Positions 46,218 to 56,064 are shown, counted from the first letter of the stretch. The stretch is DNA of 64,000 nucleotides from Desulfovibrionales bacterium (GCA_030156255.1 JASGMV010000005.1:34350-98349), one strand, 5' to 3'. The notes: a model not told the origin generated them from the letters alone. Program-made: numbers and translations.

Positions 46218-47540
46218 ATGGAAACGCCTGTCCGGGAAACGGACCTTCCCCCGGTGGTCATTTCGGGCCCTCCCAAGACCGGAGGGTTGCGGGATCGGCT
46301 TCTGGAGCTGTTGCCGGAAGGAGGAAACCTGAATCTTTGCCTGACCTGCGGGTTGTGTTCGGCCGGTTGCCCGGCCACGGGCGGCGAGGATATGGACCCG
46401 CGGAAATTCCTCAGGCTTGTGAGCCTGGGGCAGGAGGACGAGGCCGCGCGTTCGCCCTGGGTCTGGCAGTGCACCATGTGCCAGCGTTGCATCTACGCCT
46501 GCCCCATGTCCATCAACATTCCGCAGTTGATCTACTACGCCCGCGAAAGCTGGCCCCGCGACGAACGGCCCAAAGGTATTCGCGGGTCCTGCGACCAGGC
46601 TTTGAAAACCCCCACCAATTCGGCCATGGGCGTGCGGCCCGACGACTTCACCTTCGTGGTCGAGGACATTCTGGATGAAGTGCGGGAGACGCAGGACGCC
46701 TGCAAGGATATGGAAATCTCCATCAACCGCGAGGGCGCCGAATACTTCCTGAACCAGAACTCCCGCGAACCGGCCACCGAACCGGACGAGATGGTCCCCT
46801 TGTGGAAGATACTCAAAACCGTGGGCTGCGACTGGACCTACTCGGACGTCGGTTGGGCTGCGGAGAATTATTGCATGTTCCTGTCCGACGACAAGGCTTG
46901 GGAGGACGTCGTCCGCAACAAGGTGGAGGCGGTCGAAAGACTTGGCTGCCGATACTGGCTCAACACCGAGTGAGGGCACGAACTCTTCGCGGTCCGGTAC
47001 GGACTGCAAAAGTTCGGGATCAAGCCCAAGTTCGAAATCGAATCCGTCATACGCCTGTACGCCCGCTGGATACGCGAGGGCAAGCTGCCGGTGAGCTCCG
47101 ATTGGAACAAGGAGCTCAAGGTCACGTTCACGGTTCAAGACCCCTGCCAGCTGGTGCGCAAGTCCTTCGGCGACCCCGTGGCCGAGGATTTGCGGTTCGT
47201 GGTCAAGTCCGTGGTGGGCGAGGAGAACTTCATCGACATGCATCCCAACCGCTCCAACAACTATTGCTGCGGCGGGGGCGGCGGATTTCTCCAGTCCGGA
47301 TACACCGAGGCAAGGCGCCATTACGGCAAGCGTAAGCTGGAGCAGATTCTGGCAACCAGAGCCGACTACTGCATCACCCCTTGCCACAACTGCCATTCCC
47401 AGATTCACGACCTGTCGGAGCACTTCAAGGCCGGTTTCCCCGTGACCCATCTATGGACGCTGATCTGTCTGTCCATGGGTGTGCTGGGGGAGAATGAACG
47501 TGAGTATCTTGGAGACGATTTGAAAGAGGTCGGCTTGTGA
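46218..47540 (+). CDS. HdrC/HdrD-like Fe-S oxidoreductase with in-frame UGA (selenocysteine)
   Basis: One reading frame of 440 residues interrupted only by TGA at 46971-46973, read here as selenocysteine U252. The N-terminus has two 4Fe-4S motifs (C41/44/47/51 and C85/88/91/95: CLTCGLCSAGCP, CTMCQRCIYACP). Two CCG-type regions follow, as in DsrK/HmeD/TmcB/HdrD. At the UGA the protein reads NTE-U-GHELFAVRYGL, where relatives have a cluster-binding Cys (ECGHA), so the UGA replaces exactly a catalytic Cys. The second CCG region is complete: C310, C350-C351 in NYCCGGGGGF, C389/C392 in CHNC. AAGGAGG at 46206-46212 sets the start. A SECIS-like hairpin follows the UGA. A split-gene annotation would miss it. 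Confidence 0.87.
46980..47015 (+). promoter_or_regulatory. Bacterial SECIS-like stem-loop after the UGA
   Basis: The hairpin begins six bases after the UGA: outer stem GAACT/AGTTC (46980-46984 with 47011-47015), TT/AA with small bulges, and inner stem GCGGTCC/GGACTGC (one G-T pair). The apical loop GGTAC (46996-47000) begins 23 bases after the UGA. A GGU in the apical loop at about this distance is the main feature recognised by SelB in bacterial SECIS elements. Confidence 0.8.
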
Positions 47541-47546
47541 GGCGCA

Positions 47547-47575
47547 GGAGGGGCCGCGGTCGTCGCGACCCCTCC
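47547..47575 (+). terminator. Hairpin at the end of the Hdr operon
   Basis: GGAGGGG-C-CGCG pairs with CGCG-A-CCCCTCC around GTCGT, six bases after the stop of the selenoprotein gene. It has no T-run, so factor-dependent or inefficient termination is possible. Confidence 0.5.
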
Positions 47576-47905
47576 CGGAAACGCAGCGAAGTCGCTGGAT
47601 TGAGGTCCTCCCTTTTTCTTCGAGCCCGTACATGGCGTCGGCCTCCAACTCCTGATCCTGCGAAAGATCGTCCTTCCCGTCTTGCACTCGAGATCTCTTC
47701 ACCGTTTTGTTGACAGGTATGGTGTTGGAAAATGCATGATTGGATCGAGGAAACTGTCGTCGTTTTGCAAGTCCGATGCTTTGTTTCTGGACTTCATTGC
47801 TTATATGGTCGTATAATAGATAGCATCCCCTTGCCCACCTGACGGCAAAGAGCGGTTGGGAAGTCCGGACTGAGTGAAATGATGGAATGAAAGCGAGGTG
47901 ATACA
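47576..47905 (+). other. AT-richer gap upstream of the hybrid kinase
   Basis: About 330 bases without a gene, separating the Hdr operon from the kinase at 47906. It contains the promoter candidate at 47788-47817. A TTGACA at 47711-47716 has no good partner -10. Nothing else was recognised. Confidence 0.45.
47788..47817 (+). promoter_or_regulatory. Sigma-70 promoter candidate for the hybrid kinase
   Basis: Perfect -10 TATAAT at 47812-47817 with TGGACT (four of six matches to TTGACA) 18 bases upstream at 47788-47793. The start would be near 47824, about 80 bases before the TTG start codon. Confidence 0.5.
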
Positions 47906-50900
47906 TTGCCGACAGTGACAGCGCCTCGAGCAGAAACTCCGTGTGGTTCGCAGGCGGCGCGAGGCCAAAGACTCAAAGGCCTTCATCGGTTTCTGGCGGC
48001 GCTCGGTCTTGCGGTCTTTTGCATTTGTTGCCTTGCGAATACGGCGTTCGCGTCCCCGAAGCGGGTGCTTTTGATCAGCTCCTACCATCCGGGTTTCCCT
48101 ACTTTTTTCAAACAAATCCAAGGCCTCGAATCCGTACTCGCGCCGGCGGGCGTAAGGCTCGACGTGGAGTTCATGGACAGCAAGCGGTTTCCCGATTCGG
48201 AGTCCTTGAAGCTTTTTCGGGACAATCTGGCGTACAAGCTGTCCAGGTTGCCGCCGTACGACGTCATCGTAACCTCGGACGACAACGCCCTTCATTTCGC
48301 CTTGGACAACCGGGACGAGCTGTTTCCGAATACGCCGGTGGTGTTCTGCGGTGTGAACAACCTGCCTCTCGTCCGTTCGTTGAATGCGGACGACCGCGTG
48401 ACCGGCGTGGCCGAGGCCGTTTCGCTCAAGGAAACCCTGCAGACCATTTTGGAGCTTTTCCCGAAAACGAAGTCCATCGACGCCATCGTGGACGCCACGC
48501 CGAGCGGACAGGGGGATTTGAAGTCTTTCAATGCGCTGACGGGGTCTTTCCCCGGCGTCCGCCTCGGGACGCTCTCCCTGCAGGACGTTACCTGGGAGGA
48601 GTTGGCGGCCGAACTCGACCGGCTCCCTCCCGACAGCGCGCTGCTTCTGTTGTCGGCCTACAGGGATGAGCTGTCGTCGACCAAGACCTTTGAAGAAAGC
48701 CTGGCGTTGATCCTCGACCATGCTCCCGTTCCCGTCTTTCATTTGTGGGAGCACGGCATGGGCCTTGGCGTTCTTGGTGGAAAGCTCATTTCGCACTACG
48801 AGCAGGGCCGCTCCGCCGGGCGCATCGCCTTGGACATCTTGAACGGAAAGCCGGTGAAGGACATCCCTGTGACGCCGGGCGAAGACGTCAACGTCTACAC
48901 CTTCGACCATAACGTGCTGGAGCGGTTCGGCGTGCGGGATGCGCTTCTGCCCGTAGGAAGCGTTATTCTGAACAGGCCGTACTCTTTTTACCGAAACTAC
49001 CGGCTGGAGGTATGGACCGTTGCGGCGGCGTTGGCGTGCCTTCTGGTCCTGCTGGCGTTGTTGAGCAGAAACGTCGTAAAAATCCGTCGGGTTGCGCAGA
49101 TTCTGCGCGAGGAAAGACGCCGCTACCGCATCATTTTTGAAAAAACGCCTTCCGGAGTCGTTCATTTCGACGATCAGGGAGTTCTTCGCGACTGCAATGA
49201 ACAATTTGTGGCTCTGATAGACGCGAAGCTCGACAGCCTTGTGGGATTCAGAGCAGCCGATCAGACGTCCTGGTTGATGCGGGAGACCTTGAAAAAGGCC
49301 TTGAATGGAGAAAGGGCCGTTTTCGAGGATATCTACACGACGGTGACCAGCGGAAGGACGCTCTTTCTACGCATGATCTTCAATCCGGTGACCCCGGAGC
49401 AGACGCCTTCGGAAGTCATCGCCACGGTGGAGGATGTCACGATGCGCAAGCAGGCGGAGGCGCAACTTGCAAACCAGAAGAAGCGCCTTGATTACGTTTT
49501 GAGCGGGACCAACGCCGGTATCTGGGAGTGGAACATCCAAACCGGAGAAGCAATCTTCAACGAACGCTGGGCCGAAATCGTCGGTCACACCCTGGCGGAG
49601 CTTGCCCCGACCTCGGTTGAAACATGGAGGCGCCTCGCCCATCCCGACGACCTGCAGAAGGCGGAGCGGTTGTTGCAGTCTTGTTTCGACAGAGCACAAG
49701 AGTTCTACGAGTTCGAATGCAGGATGCGGCACAAGGACGGCTCTTGGGTTTGGGTGCTTGCTCGCGGCAAGGTCGCCACCTGGACCGAAGAGGGCAAACC
49801 GGAATGGATGTACGGCACGCATCAGGAGGTAACGGAGCGCAAGCGAGGCGAGGAGGCGCTGCTCCAGGCGAAGATCGAAGCAGAGGCCGCCAATCGGGCC
49901 AAGTCCGAATTTTTGGCCAACATGAGCCATGAAATTCGCACCCCGCTCAATGGCTTGATGGGCATGCTCCAGCTGATGCGGCTCACTTCCCTTGACGCCA
50001 TGCAAGCCAAATACGTGGAGACGGCCCTTCAATCCGGCAGGCGCCTGACCTCTTTGCTTTCGGATATCCTGGATCTTTCCCGGGTCGAATCCGGCCAGGT
50101 GCAGGTCGTCGCCGAGTCCTTCGATTTCAGGGACGCCATGGACGCGATTGTTCAGCTTTTCGATCCGACCGCCAAAGAAAAGGGCCTTGCGCTGCGGCAT
50201 TACATCCATCCGAACATTCCCGGTCGTCTGCTCGGCGACGTGACCAGACTGCAGCAAGTGTTGAGCAATCTGGTCGGCAACGCCATCAAATTCACCCGGG
50301 AGGGGCGCGTGGACATCGAGGCCCATCCCCTGCCGCCCAGAAATCCAGGGGAGTACAGAGTGTTGTTCTCCGTTGCCGACACCGGCATCGGCATTGCGGA
50401 CGACGTGCAAGGCAGTCTGTTCTCTCCGTTCACTCAGGCGGTCACGGGGTATCAGCGCCAATATCAAGGGGCAGGCCTCGGATTGGCCATTTCCAAACGT
50501 TTGACCACGCTCATGGGCGGGACTATGGCCGTGGAGAGCGAAGAGGGCGTCGGAGCGACGTTCTATTTTTGCATCCCCTTTCAACTGGTCGATCCGAAAA
50601 ACGTCGGACAAAGGAAGGCTCCGCAAAAGATCTATCGGCCGGGCCTCGACGTGCTGCTTGTGGAAGACGACCAGGCTTCCGTCTTGTTCACTCAGAATTT
50701 GCTTGAGCAATTCGACCATCGCGTGCAAACGGCGGAGGACGGCAGAGCCGCCTTGGACAAGCTGAAAGAGAAGGATTTCGATCTGGTGCTGATGGATATT
50801 CAATTGCCGGTGATGGACGGCGTGGAGGCCACGCGGCGCATTCGCAACGGCGAGGCCGGGGAGGATCGAAAGGACGTTCCCATCGTCGCCATGACGGCCT

Positions 50901-51031
50901 ACGCCATGGCCGAAGATAAAAACGTTTTTCTGCAGGCCGGGATGGATGAATACGTATCCAAGCCCGTGGATCTGGACGCACTCCAGAGAACGATGAGCAA
51001 AGTGCTGGGCAAGGGGGCACACTCCGCTTGA
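47906..51031 (+). CDS. Hybrid histidine kinase with periplasmic ABC-substrate-binding-like sensor
   Basis: A 1041-residue membrane kinase. Signal/anchor helix about 29-49; periplasmic region 50-365 resembling the ABC_sub_bind family ([51 protein letters not shown]); second membrane helix 369-391; PAS (403-520) and PAS/PAC (525-648); HisKA with His675 ([15 protein letters not shown]); HATPase (GNAIKFT, DTGIGI, GAGLGL); C-terminal receiver with Asp964 ([13 protein letters not shown]). The TTG start at 47906 is supported by GAGGTG five bases before it. No output response regulator is next to it. The ligand is probably a small molecule recognised as by a transporter-binding protein. Confidence 0.92.
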   Translation: MPTVTAPRAETPCGSQAARGQRLKGLHRFLAALGLAVFCICCLANTAFASPKRVLLISSYHPGFPTFFKQIQGLESVLAPAGVRLDVEFMDSKRFPDSESLKLFRDNLAYKLSRLPPYDVIVTSDDNALHFALDNRDELFPNTPVVFCGVNNLPLVRSLNADDRVTGVAEAVSLKETLQTILELFPKTKSIDAIVDATPSGQGDLKSFNALTGSFPGVRLGTLSLQDVTWEELAAELDRLPPDSALLLLSAYRDELSSTKTFEESLALILDHAPVPVFHLWEHGMGLGVLGGKLISHYEQGRSAGRIALDILNGKPVKDIPVTPGEDVNVYTFDHNVLERFGVRDALLPVGSVILNRPYSFYRNYRLEVWTVAAALACLLVLLALLSRNVVKIRRVAQILREERRRYRIIFEKTPSGVVHFDDQGVLRDCNEQFVALIDAKLDSLVGFRAADQTSWLMRETLKKALNGERAVFEDIYTTVTSGRTLFLRMIFNPVTPEQTPSEVIATVEDVTMRKQAEAQLANQKKRLDYVLSGTNAGIWEWNIQTGEAIFNERWAEIVGHTLAELAPTSVETWRRLAHPDDLQKAERLLQSCFDRAQEFYEFECRMRHKDGSWVWVLARGKVATWTEEGKPEWMYGTHQEVTERKRGEEALLQAKIEAEAANRAKSEFLANMSHEIRTPLNGLMGMLQLMRLTSLDAMQAKYVETALQSGRRLTSLLSDILDLSRVESGQVQVVAESFDFRDAMDAIVQLFDPTAKEKGLALRHYIHPNIPGRLLGDVTRLQQVLSNLVGNAIKFTREGRVDIEAHPLPPRNPGEYRVLFSVADTGIGIADDVQGSLFSPFTQAVTGYQRQYQGAGLGLAISKRLTTLMGGTMAVESEEGVGATFYFCIPFQLVDPKNVGQRKAPQKIYRPGLDVLLVEDDQASVLFTQNLLEQFDHRVQTAEDGRAALDKLKEKDFDLVLMDIQLPVMDGVEATRRIRNGEAGEDRKDVPIVAMTAYAMAEDKNVFLQAGMDEYVSKPVDLDALQRTMSKVLGKGAHSA

Positions 51032-51651
51032 CGTTCCGGCGCTTGCGCGCCGCATGCAAAGGAGCCGCACGGCTTTCATCGTGTTTCCCGTCAGCCGCCG
51101 GGCGCACGGCGGAGGCTGGCTTCGTTTTGGCGGGAATTCAGCGTAGTTCCTCCACCCGATGCAGTGACTCCTCCCGAACGCGCTTTCAAATTTTTTTGGA
51201 GTGAAGCATAATTTTTGCAGGTCGAAAATCCGTTGGCCTCGTTGTGGACGCTATGCTCGATCTGTTGAATTTTCAAAGTAGTAGCGGACGATAAAGAAAA
51301 TACGCCACCGACGCGTCCCGCGCTCTAAAGATGATAGATGCTGCGGCGTTATCGCGCGTCTTCTCAAAAAACGCTCCATCGCTTCGCCGTCTTCTGGGGA
51401 TCATATTCGACGAGCGCCGTTTCTTCGTCAGAAGCGATGGCAGGCGGTCTGTGCGCGTCGGAGTTGGACTCGACCCGGCTTATTGACGCGCGCATGGACG
51501 AGTGGGTATCTTACTCGGTTGGGAGTGAAAAGCGACTTTACTTTTCGGTCCGCTTTGGTTTATCTCTCATGCCTTATCTTTGAGGATGGACGACGCGCTC
51601 CCGCCGAGGGGCCATCGCCCACACGGCGAGGCGTCGTTCCAGGAGGGTTTT
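51032..51651 (+). other. Long intergenic region before dksA
   Basis: A 620-base stretch without a convincing gene. GCCGCCG-GGCGCA-CGGCGG near 51095-51113 can fold as a hairpin but lacks a clear T-run. The middle (about 51180-51340) is AT-richer. A possible promoter for dksA is TTGACG at 51483-51488 with TATCTT at 51507-51512 (18-base spacer). Short open frames here have no family resemblance or ribosome-binding site. Confidence 0.4.
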
Positions 51652-52014
51652 ATGGAATTGCACGATCTCGAATATTTCCGCGAAAGCCTCACGAAGATGC
51701 TGAATGACATTCTTCGAAAAGGCGAAGACACCATCGCGGACATGACCGACGACAGCGAGGTCTACGCGGATCCTGCAGATCGCGCCACGGCCGAGTCTGA
51801 TCGCGCTTTCGTCTTGCGATTGCGGGATAGGGAGCGCAAGCTGATCAAAAAAATTCAGGACGCTTTGCAACGCATCGACGACGGCGAGTTCGGCGTATGT
51901 GTCGATTGTGGTGAAGAAATCAGCGTAGCGAGGTTGAAGGCCCGTCCCGTCACGCAGCTGTGCATCAATTGCAAAAGCAAACAGGAAGAGGACGAACGCG
52001 TCCGCGGAGACTAG
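51652..52014 (+). CDS. dksA: DksA/TraR-family RNA polymerase-binding protein
   Basis: A 120-residue DksA-type protein: an N-terminal coiled coil whose tip reads DPADRATAESDRA (the acidic coiled-coil tip that enters the polymerase secondary channel), then the zinc finger CVDCGEEISVARLKARPVTQLCINCK with four Cys ligands. With ppGpp it adjusts rRNA and amino-acid promoters. Start ATG at 51652 with a strong AGGAGGG at 51641-51647; in-frame codons upstream do not belong to the family. Confidence 0.93.
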   Translation: MELHDLEYFRESLTKMLNDILRKGEDTIADMTDDSEVYADPADRATAESDRAFVLRLRDRERKLIKKIQDALQRIDDGEFGVCVDCGEEISVARLKARPVTQLCINCKSKQEEDERVRGD

Positions 52015-52077
52015 TCCGTAGCGTCGGCTGCGGATTGCGACAACGATCCCGGATTGGTTTCCGCGTCGAGGATCGGC

Positions 52078-53577
52078 ATGGAAGCCGCTTTCTTCCGTCA
52101 TCTCGTCATTGAATTGGCCCAGGCGATTCCCTTGCGCCGCATCGAGACGGTTTACGAACCGGCGCCGGGGGTGTGGACGTTGCGTCTCGGCGCGGGCCCT
52201 GTCGGGCGTTATCTGTTTTTCCGCCCCCACCGTTCGGCCGGGTTGCTTTTTCTTTCCGGCCAGTCGCCCGAAAATCCGGCGCAACCGTCAGCCAAGGCCA
52301 TGTGGTGGCGCAAGCGCGTCAAAAATCGCCGTATCACGGCGGTGATTTCCGATTGGCAACGGCTGCGCGCCGCCCTGGTCCTGTCCGGCTCCGCACAGGA
52401 ATACATCGTGCTCGACATGCGCGGCGACATGGCGTTCACCGAAGAACTTGCGGCCGATTTCGGACAGTTGCCCGAACAATATCCGAATGTCCGCCAAATA
52501 GTGGACGATCCGGACATCTTTCGCACCATCCCCCAGGCCTCTCCCCCTTTGCGGCGCCGTCTGTCCAATCTGCCGCCCGAAGAAGGCCAACAGTTGCTGG
52601 ATCGATTGAATAGCGGACGGCCGGAAGCGTTTTTCATTCATTTTACGGGGCAGGGTGAGGGAAAGGCCTTGTGTTGGAAGCCTGAAGACGTTGCGAGCGA
52701 GCGTTTCGACTCCGCCTTGGCCGCTGCGGCCCGCATCGGCGAGAAGCGGGTGTTTTCCCTCGTCGAGCACCGGCGAGAGGCCGCGCCGCGCACCGAAGGC
52801 CGCCGCAAACTCAAGCGTGCGGCCCGGACGCTCGAACGCTTGAAGGCCGAAACGTCGCGTCTTGAAGACATGCTCGCGGAAAAGGAGCTGGGTATGGTCC
52901 TGCAGGCCAATCTTTACCGGCTGGAGGGCGCGGAGGGCCTCCGGTCGGTTCGACTTCCCGGGCCCCGGGGCGAGGAACTGGACGTTCCGTTGGACCCCAC
53001 CCGAACCCCAACGCAAAACATGCAACATTATTTTCATCGTGCAAGCAGGGCGGCGCGGGGGCTTGAGCGGTTGGGCCAACGCATGGCGGAAGTCTCCAAA
53101 GATTTATCGCAGGCCGCGGCCACGGAGGGCGCAAGCGAGGAGCCGGCGCCCGAGCGCAGGACGGAGCGCTCGCCCGTGCCCGCCAGATTTCGCGGCATGG
53201 CCGTGGCCGTATTCGACTCCAGCGACGGTTTTTTGATTCTGCGCGGCAAGAACGCCAAGGCCAATGATCAGTTGGTGAAACGGGCGAGCCCCTTCGACTA
53301 CTGGCTGCACGCGGCCCAGGCGCCCGGGGCGCATGTGCTGCTGCGCCGCGACCATCCGTCCGTAGAGGTGCCGGAGCGCAGCCTGCGCGAGGCGGCGGCG
53401 CTCGCCGCGTTACGCAGCGACTTGGCCGGCGAGGCGGCGGCTGATGTGCTTTGCGTCGAGGCCAGGCATGTTCGAAAACCGAAAGGCGCGGCCGCGGGCG
53501 CCGTGGAGGTGGACTCGTCCCGCACCTTGCGGGTTGCTTTGGACCCCGATTTGGAGAAACGCCTGGCCCGAGGATGA
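52078..53577 (+). CDS. NFACT family protein (RqcH-like)
   Basis: A 499-residue protein with the NFACT layout: NFACT-N domain (1-200: RHLVIELAQAIPLRRIETVY, then YLFFRPHRSAGLLFLS), HhH-like segment (LPPEEGQQLLDRL), a long basic coiled coil (about 245-350: RRKLKRAARTLERLKAETSR), and the C-terminal NFACT-R RNA-binding domain (DGFLILRGKNAKANDQLVKR, DYWLHAAQAPGAHVLLRR). Bacterial members (RqcH) bind stalled 50S subunits and tag nascent chains with C-terminal Ala. Whether the catalytic N-terminal residues are all kept I cannot verify. The ATG at 52078 is preceded by GAGG. The stop overlaps the next frame, so it is in an operon with the methyltransferase. Confidence 0.88.
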   Translation: MEAAFFRHLVIELAQAIPLRRIETVYEPAPGVWTLRLGAGPVGRYLFFRPHRSAGLLFLSGQSPENPAQPSAKAMWWRKRVKNRRITAVISDWQRLRAALVLSGSAQEYIVLDMRGDMAFTEELAADFGQLPEQYPNVRQIVDDPDIFRTIPQASPPLRRRLSNLPPEEGQQLLDRLNSGRPEAFFIHFTGQGEGKALCWKPEDVASERFDSALAAAARIGEKRVFSLVEHRREAAPRTEGRRKLKRAARTLERLKAETSRLEDMLAEKELGMVLQANLYRLEGAEGLRSVRLPGPRGEELDVPLDPTRTPTQNMQHYFHRASRAARGLERLGQRMAEVSKDLSQAAATEGASEEPAPERRTERSPVPARFRGMAVAVFDSSDGFLILRGKNAKANDQLVKRASPFDYWLHAAQAPGAHVLLRRDHPSVEVPERSLREAAALAALRSDLAGEAAADVLCVEARHVRKPKGAAAGAVEVDSSRTLRVALDPDLEKRLARG

Positions 53578-53615
53578 TGGCGAAAATGGCGGAAACGGCA
53601 AGGATGGAGGAAAGA

Positions 53616-54320
53616 GTGGCTGATACCGATACGCAACGCTCCGGAATGGATATCCATGAATTGATGCAGCAGGCTGGCCGGAAGTTCAAGGTGGACTTCA
53701 AGTCCGTCAAATCCGGCGACCAGACGATCGAGGTGCTGCAAATCCAGAACATGACCGACTATCTGGAGCGTTTGGCGGCCAGGTCCGACGGACCGGTCGA
53801 TTTGCCCTTTTGGGCCAAGATCTGGCCCACCTGCGTGTTCGCTGGATATTTGCTGGGCAGTACCAAGGGCGCGGGCAAGTCTCTGCTGGAGGTTGGCGCG
53901 GGCGTGGGCGTTTGCGGGCTTTTGGCCGCCTTGGCCGGCTACGAGGTTACGCTGACCGACGTTGACGAAGACGCGCTGCTGTTTTGCCGCATCAACATCT
54001 TGAAAAACGGTTTGTCCGGCCGGGCCCAGACGGCCAAGGCGGATTTCACCAAGGATCGTTTGGGGCGCGTCTTCGACGTGTTCGTTGGCTGCGAGGTTTT
54101 GTATCGGCCACAAAACTACCCGGGATTGCTGGAATTCATGGACCTCCATTTGGCCGAGGACGGCGAGGCCTTTTTCGCCATGGACGATTCGCGCGCCGGC
54201 CGGGAATTTTTTCAGGCTGCGAGCCAAGGCTATGAAATTCGAGTCCTGCCCGTTCCGGCGGTCGGCAAGGGAGAGACGAGGCGCAGCGTGGTCTACCGCC
54301 TGAGAAGGAAATCCTCGTGA
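53616..54320 (+). CDS. Class I methyltransferase (METTL/lysine-methyltransferase-like)
   Basis: A SAM-dependent methyltransferase of 234 residues. Motif I is LLEVGAGVGVCGLLAALAG, followed by VTLTDVDEDALLFCRINI (acidic end of strand 2) and DVFVGCEVLYRPQNY. The preceding LPFWAKIWPTCVFAGYLL is typical of the Methyltransf_16 family, which methylates protein lysines. The GTG at 53616 is chosen because GGAGG lies five bases before it; the frame extends to ATGs at 53574 and 53577, which overlap the RqcH-like stop. It overlaps the YcaO gene by four bases. A translation-factor or ribosomal target is attractive given its neighbours, but unproven. Confidence 0.82.
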   Translation: MADTDTQRSGMDIHELMQQAGRKFKVDFKSVKSGDQTIEVLQIQNMTDYLERLAARSDGPVDLPFWAKIWPTCVFAGYLLGSTKGAGKSLLEVGAGVGVCGLLAALAGYEVTLTDVDEDALLFCRINILKNGLSGRAQTAKADFTKDRLGRVFDVFVGCEVLYRPQNYPGLLEFMDLHLAEDGEAFFAMDDSRAGREFFQAASQGYEIRVLPVPAVGKGETRRSVVYRLRRKSS

Positions 54321-56041
54321 TTCGCTTCGTCACTTGCCCCAAATCGGATGCATCGCCTTTGGACAAGGCTCTGGCGCCGGCGGAAACCGTACGGCGGGCC
54401 AGGGAGGCTCTGGATCGTTTGGGCGGCGTATTGGCCGAGACCGTGCGCGTGGACACCGGCAGGCTCGGGATTCCCGTATTCATGAGCGTGGCCGGCCCTC
54501 GCGCCAGGAAACTGTTGCCGGGACGCAAGCAGATGGGCAAGGGATCGAACCCGGAGCAGGCGGAGGCCTCGGCCCTGATGGAGCTGGTGGAGCGTTACAG
54601 TTTTTTCAGCCTGTTCAACAACTCCGGCCGGAAGCTCGCCTCCATGCGCTGGTCCGAAGCGGAAGGCCGTCGTCCGGACGGCGTCATCCCCGTGCAACGG
54701 GTGCTGCAGGCCGTAGGGGATGAAGGGCTTTCCCCGGACACGGCCCGACAAGTTCTGGAGCTTGTCCCGTGGCGTTTTGCGGAAGTCCTGGACGCGTCCA
54801 CCGGCCGTTTCCTGCTCGCCCCCGTCGATCTGTTCAAGGCGCTGAACGAATACAACGGCGCAAGCGCCGGAAACACGCCGGAAGAGTCCGTGCTCCAGGG
54901 GGCGTGCGAGTTGGTCGAGCGCCACGTTTCCGCTCTGGCGGAGCGCGATAACCAGATTTTGCCTACCATCGATCCGGCAAGCATCGGCGATCCGGTGTTG
55001 CTGAGGCTGCTTGAGGCGTTCGACTCCAACGGCGTGCGGTTGGTCCTCAAGGACATGTCCCTGGGCCTGCCTGCGCCCACCGTGGCTGTTTTGGCTTGGG
55101 ACCCGGCGACCTTTCCGGAAAAAAGCGAAATCGTATTCACGGCGGGTACGGCCGCATCGCCCGTCAAGGCCGCCATTCGCGCCGTGACCGAGGCGGCGCA
55201 GTTGGCCGGGGATTTCGAGACGGGCCGGGTGTACGAGCCGTCCGGTCTTTCCAAACCGGCCAGCCTGGAGGCGGCGGCCTGGATATTGGAAGGTCCGCTC
55301 ACGCGGATCGAAAACCTGCCGAGCTTGTCCTGTGGAGACATTCTGGAGGAATTGAACCGGCTGGTCCGTGGGTTGGACGAGTTGGGATTCCGGTTGTACG
55401 CGCTGGAGACCACGGATTCCGAGTTGGGATTGCCGGCGCATTACAACATCGTTCCCGGTTTTTCGTTCCGGGAGCGCACAGCCCGGGGACTCGGCCCGCT
55501 GATAGGACGCCGTTTGTCGGAGGAGGGGGACCCGGTGGAGTCCCTGGCCGCCATGGAGCGCCTGGCCGAACTGTTGGGGCCGGCCCCGTGGCTCGACTTC
55601 CAGCAGGGGCTTCTCGCGTTGCGCCTGGAGGACGTCCCCCGCGCCGAAGCCCTGTTTTCCGCATCCTGGGAGAAGCAGGTTTCGGCGCAGGACAAGGCGC
55701 TGGCCGTCTTCTATCTCGCCTACGCCCAAAGCCTGCGACAACGCTGGCCCGAGGTGCGGAAAAATGCGGCCCGGGCCATCGGCCTTGATCCGACAAGCCA
55801 AGCCTACTTCAATTTGCGGGGTGTTTCGTTGTTCCAGACGGGGGAATACGAATCCGCGGTCCGCGACTTCGAATCCGCGCTGGCCTTGGACGCCGGTTCG
55901 GCGTGGGACCTCGCCAACCTCGGCGCCTGCCTGCACCGCATGGGACGCGACGACGAGGCCGTAGCCAAGCTTGCGGCGGCCCTGGAGCTCGACCCGGACA
56001 TGGAGTTCGCCCGCCGCCACTTGGAGGATATCCTGGGGTGA
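54317..56041 (+). CDS. YcaO-domain protein with C-terminal TPR repeats
   Basis: A 574-residue protein. Residues about 20-390 are a YcaO domain: the ATP/Mg site QMGKGSNPEQAEASALMELVER (72-93) and a second acidic region ESVLQGACELVERH. YcaO enzymes activate amide backbones with ATP, making thiazolines or thioamides in peptides, or act with RimO in E. coli. The C-terminal 150 residues are TPR-like (LRQRWPEVRKNAARAIGLDP, AYFNLRGVSLFQTGEYESAV, LANLGACLHRMGRDDEAVAK), a protein-binding add-on. No precursor peptide, dehydrogenase or TfuA gene is seen nearby, so a natural-product role is doubtful. GTG start overlaps the methyltransferase stop. Confidence 0.87.
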   Translation: MIRFVTCPKSDASPLDKALAPAETVRRAREALDRLGGVLAETVRVDTGRLGIPVFMSVAGPRARKLLPGRKQMGKGSNPEQAEASALMELVERYSFFSLFNNSGRKLASMRWSEAEGRRPDGVIPVQRVLQAVGDEGLSPDTARQVLELVPWRFAEVLDASTGRFLLAPVDLFKALNEYNGASAGNTPEESVLQGACELVERHVSALAERDNQILPTIDPASIGDPVLLRLLEAFDSNGVRLVLKDMSLGLPAPTVAVLAWDPATFPEKSEIVFTAGTAASPVKAAIRAVTEAAQLAGDFETGRVYEPSGLSKPASLEAAAWILEGPLTRIENLPSLSCGDILEELNRLVRGLDELGFRLYALETTDSELGLPAHYNIVPGFSFRERTARGLGPLIGRRLSEEGDPVESLAAMERLAELLGPAPWLDFQQGLLALRLEDVPRAEALFSASWEKQVSAQDKALAVFYLAYAQSLRQRWPEVRKNAARAIGLDPTSQAYFNLRGVSLFQTGEYESAVRDFESALALDAGSAWDLANLGACLHRMGRDDEAVAKLAAALELDPDMEFARRHLEDILG

Positions 56042-56064
56042 GGTCCGTGATGGAGGCCGAGCCT

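Noticed and set aside
46971..46973. TGA as a true stop, making two separate genes or a pseudogene
   Set aside because: Frame, family homology and spacing continue without any shift, the codon replaces a conserved Cys, and a SECIS-like hairpin follows.
52054..52077. Eight-codon upstream extension of the RqcH-like protein from a TTG
   Set aside because: The ATG at 52078 has a GAGG site and begins the conserved NFACT-N region.
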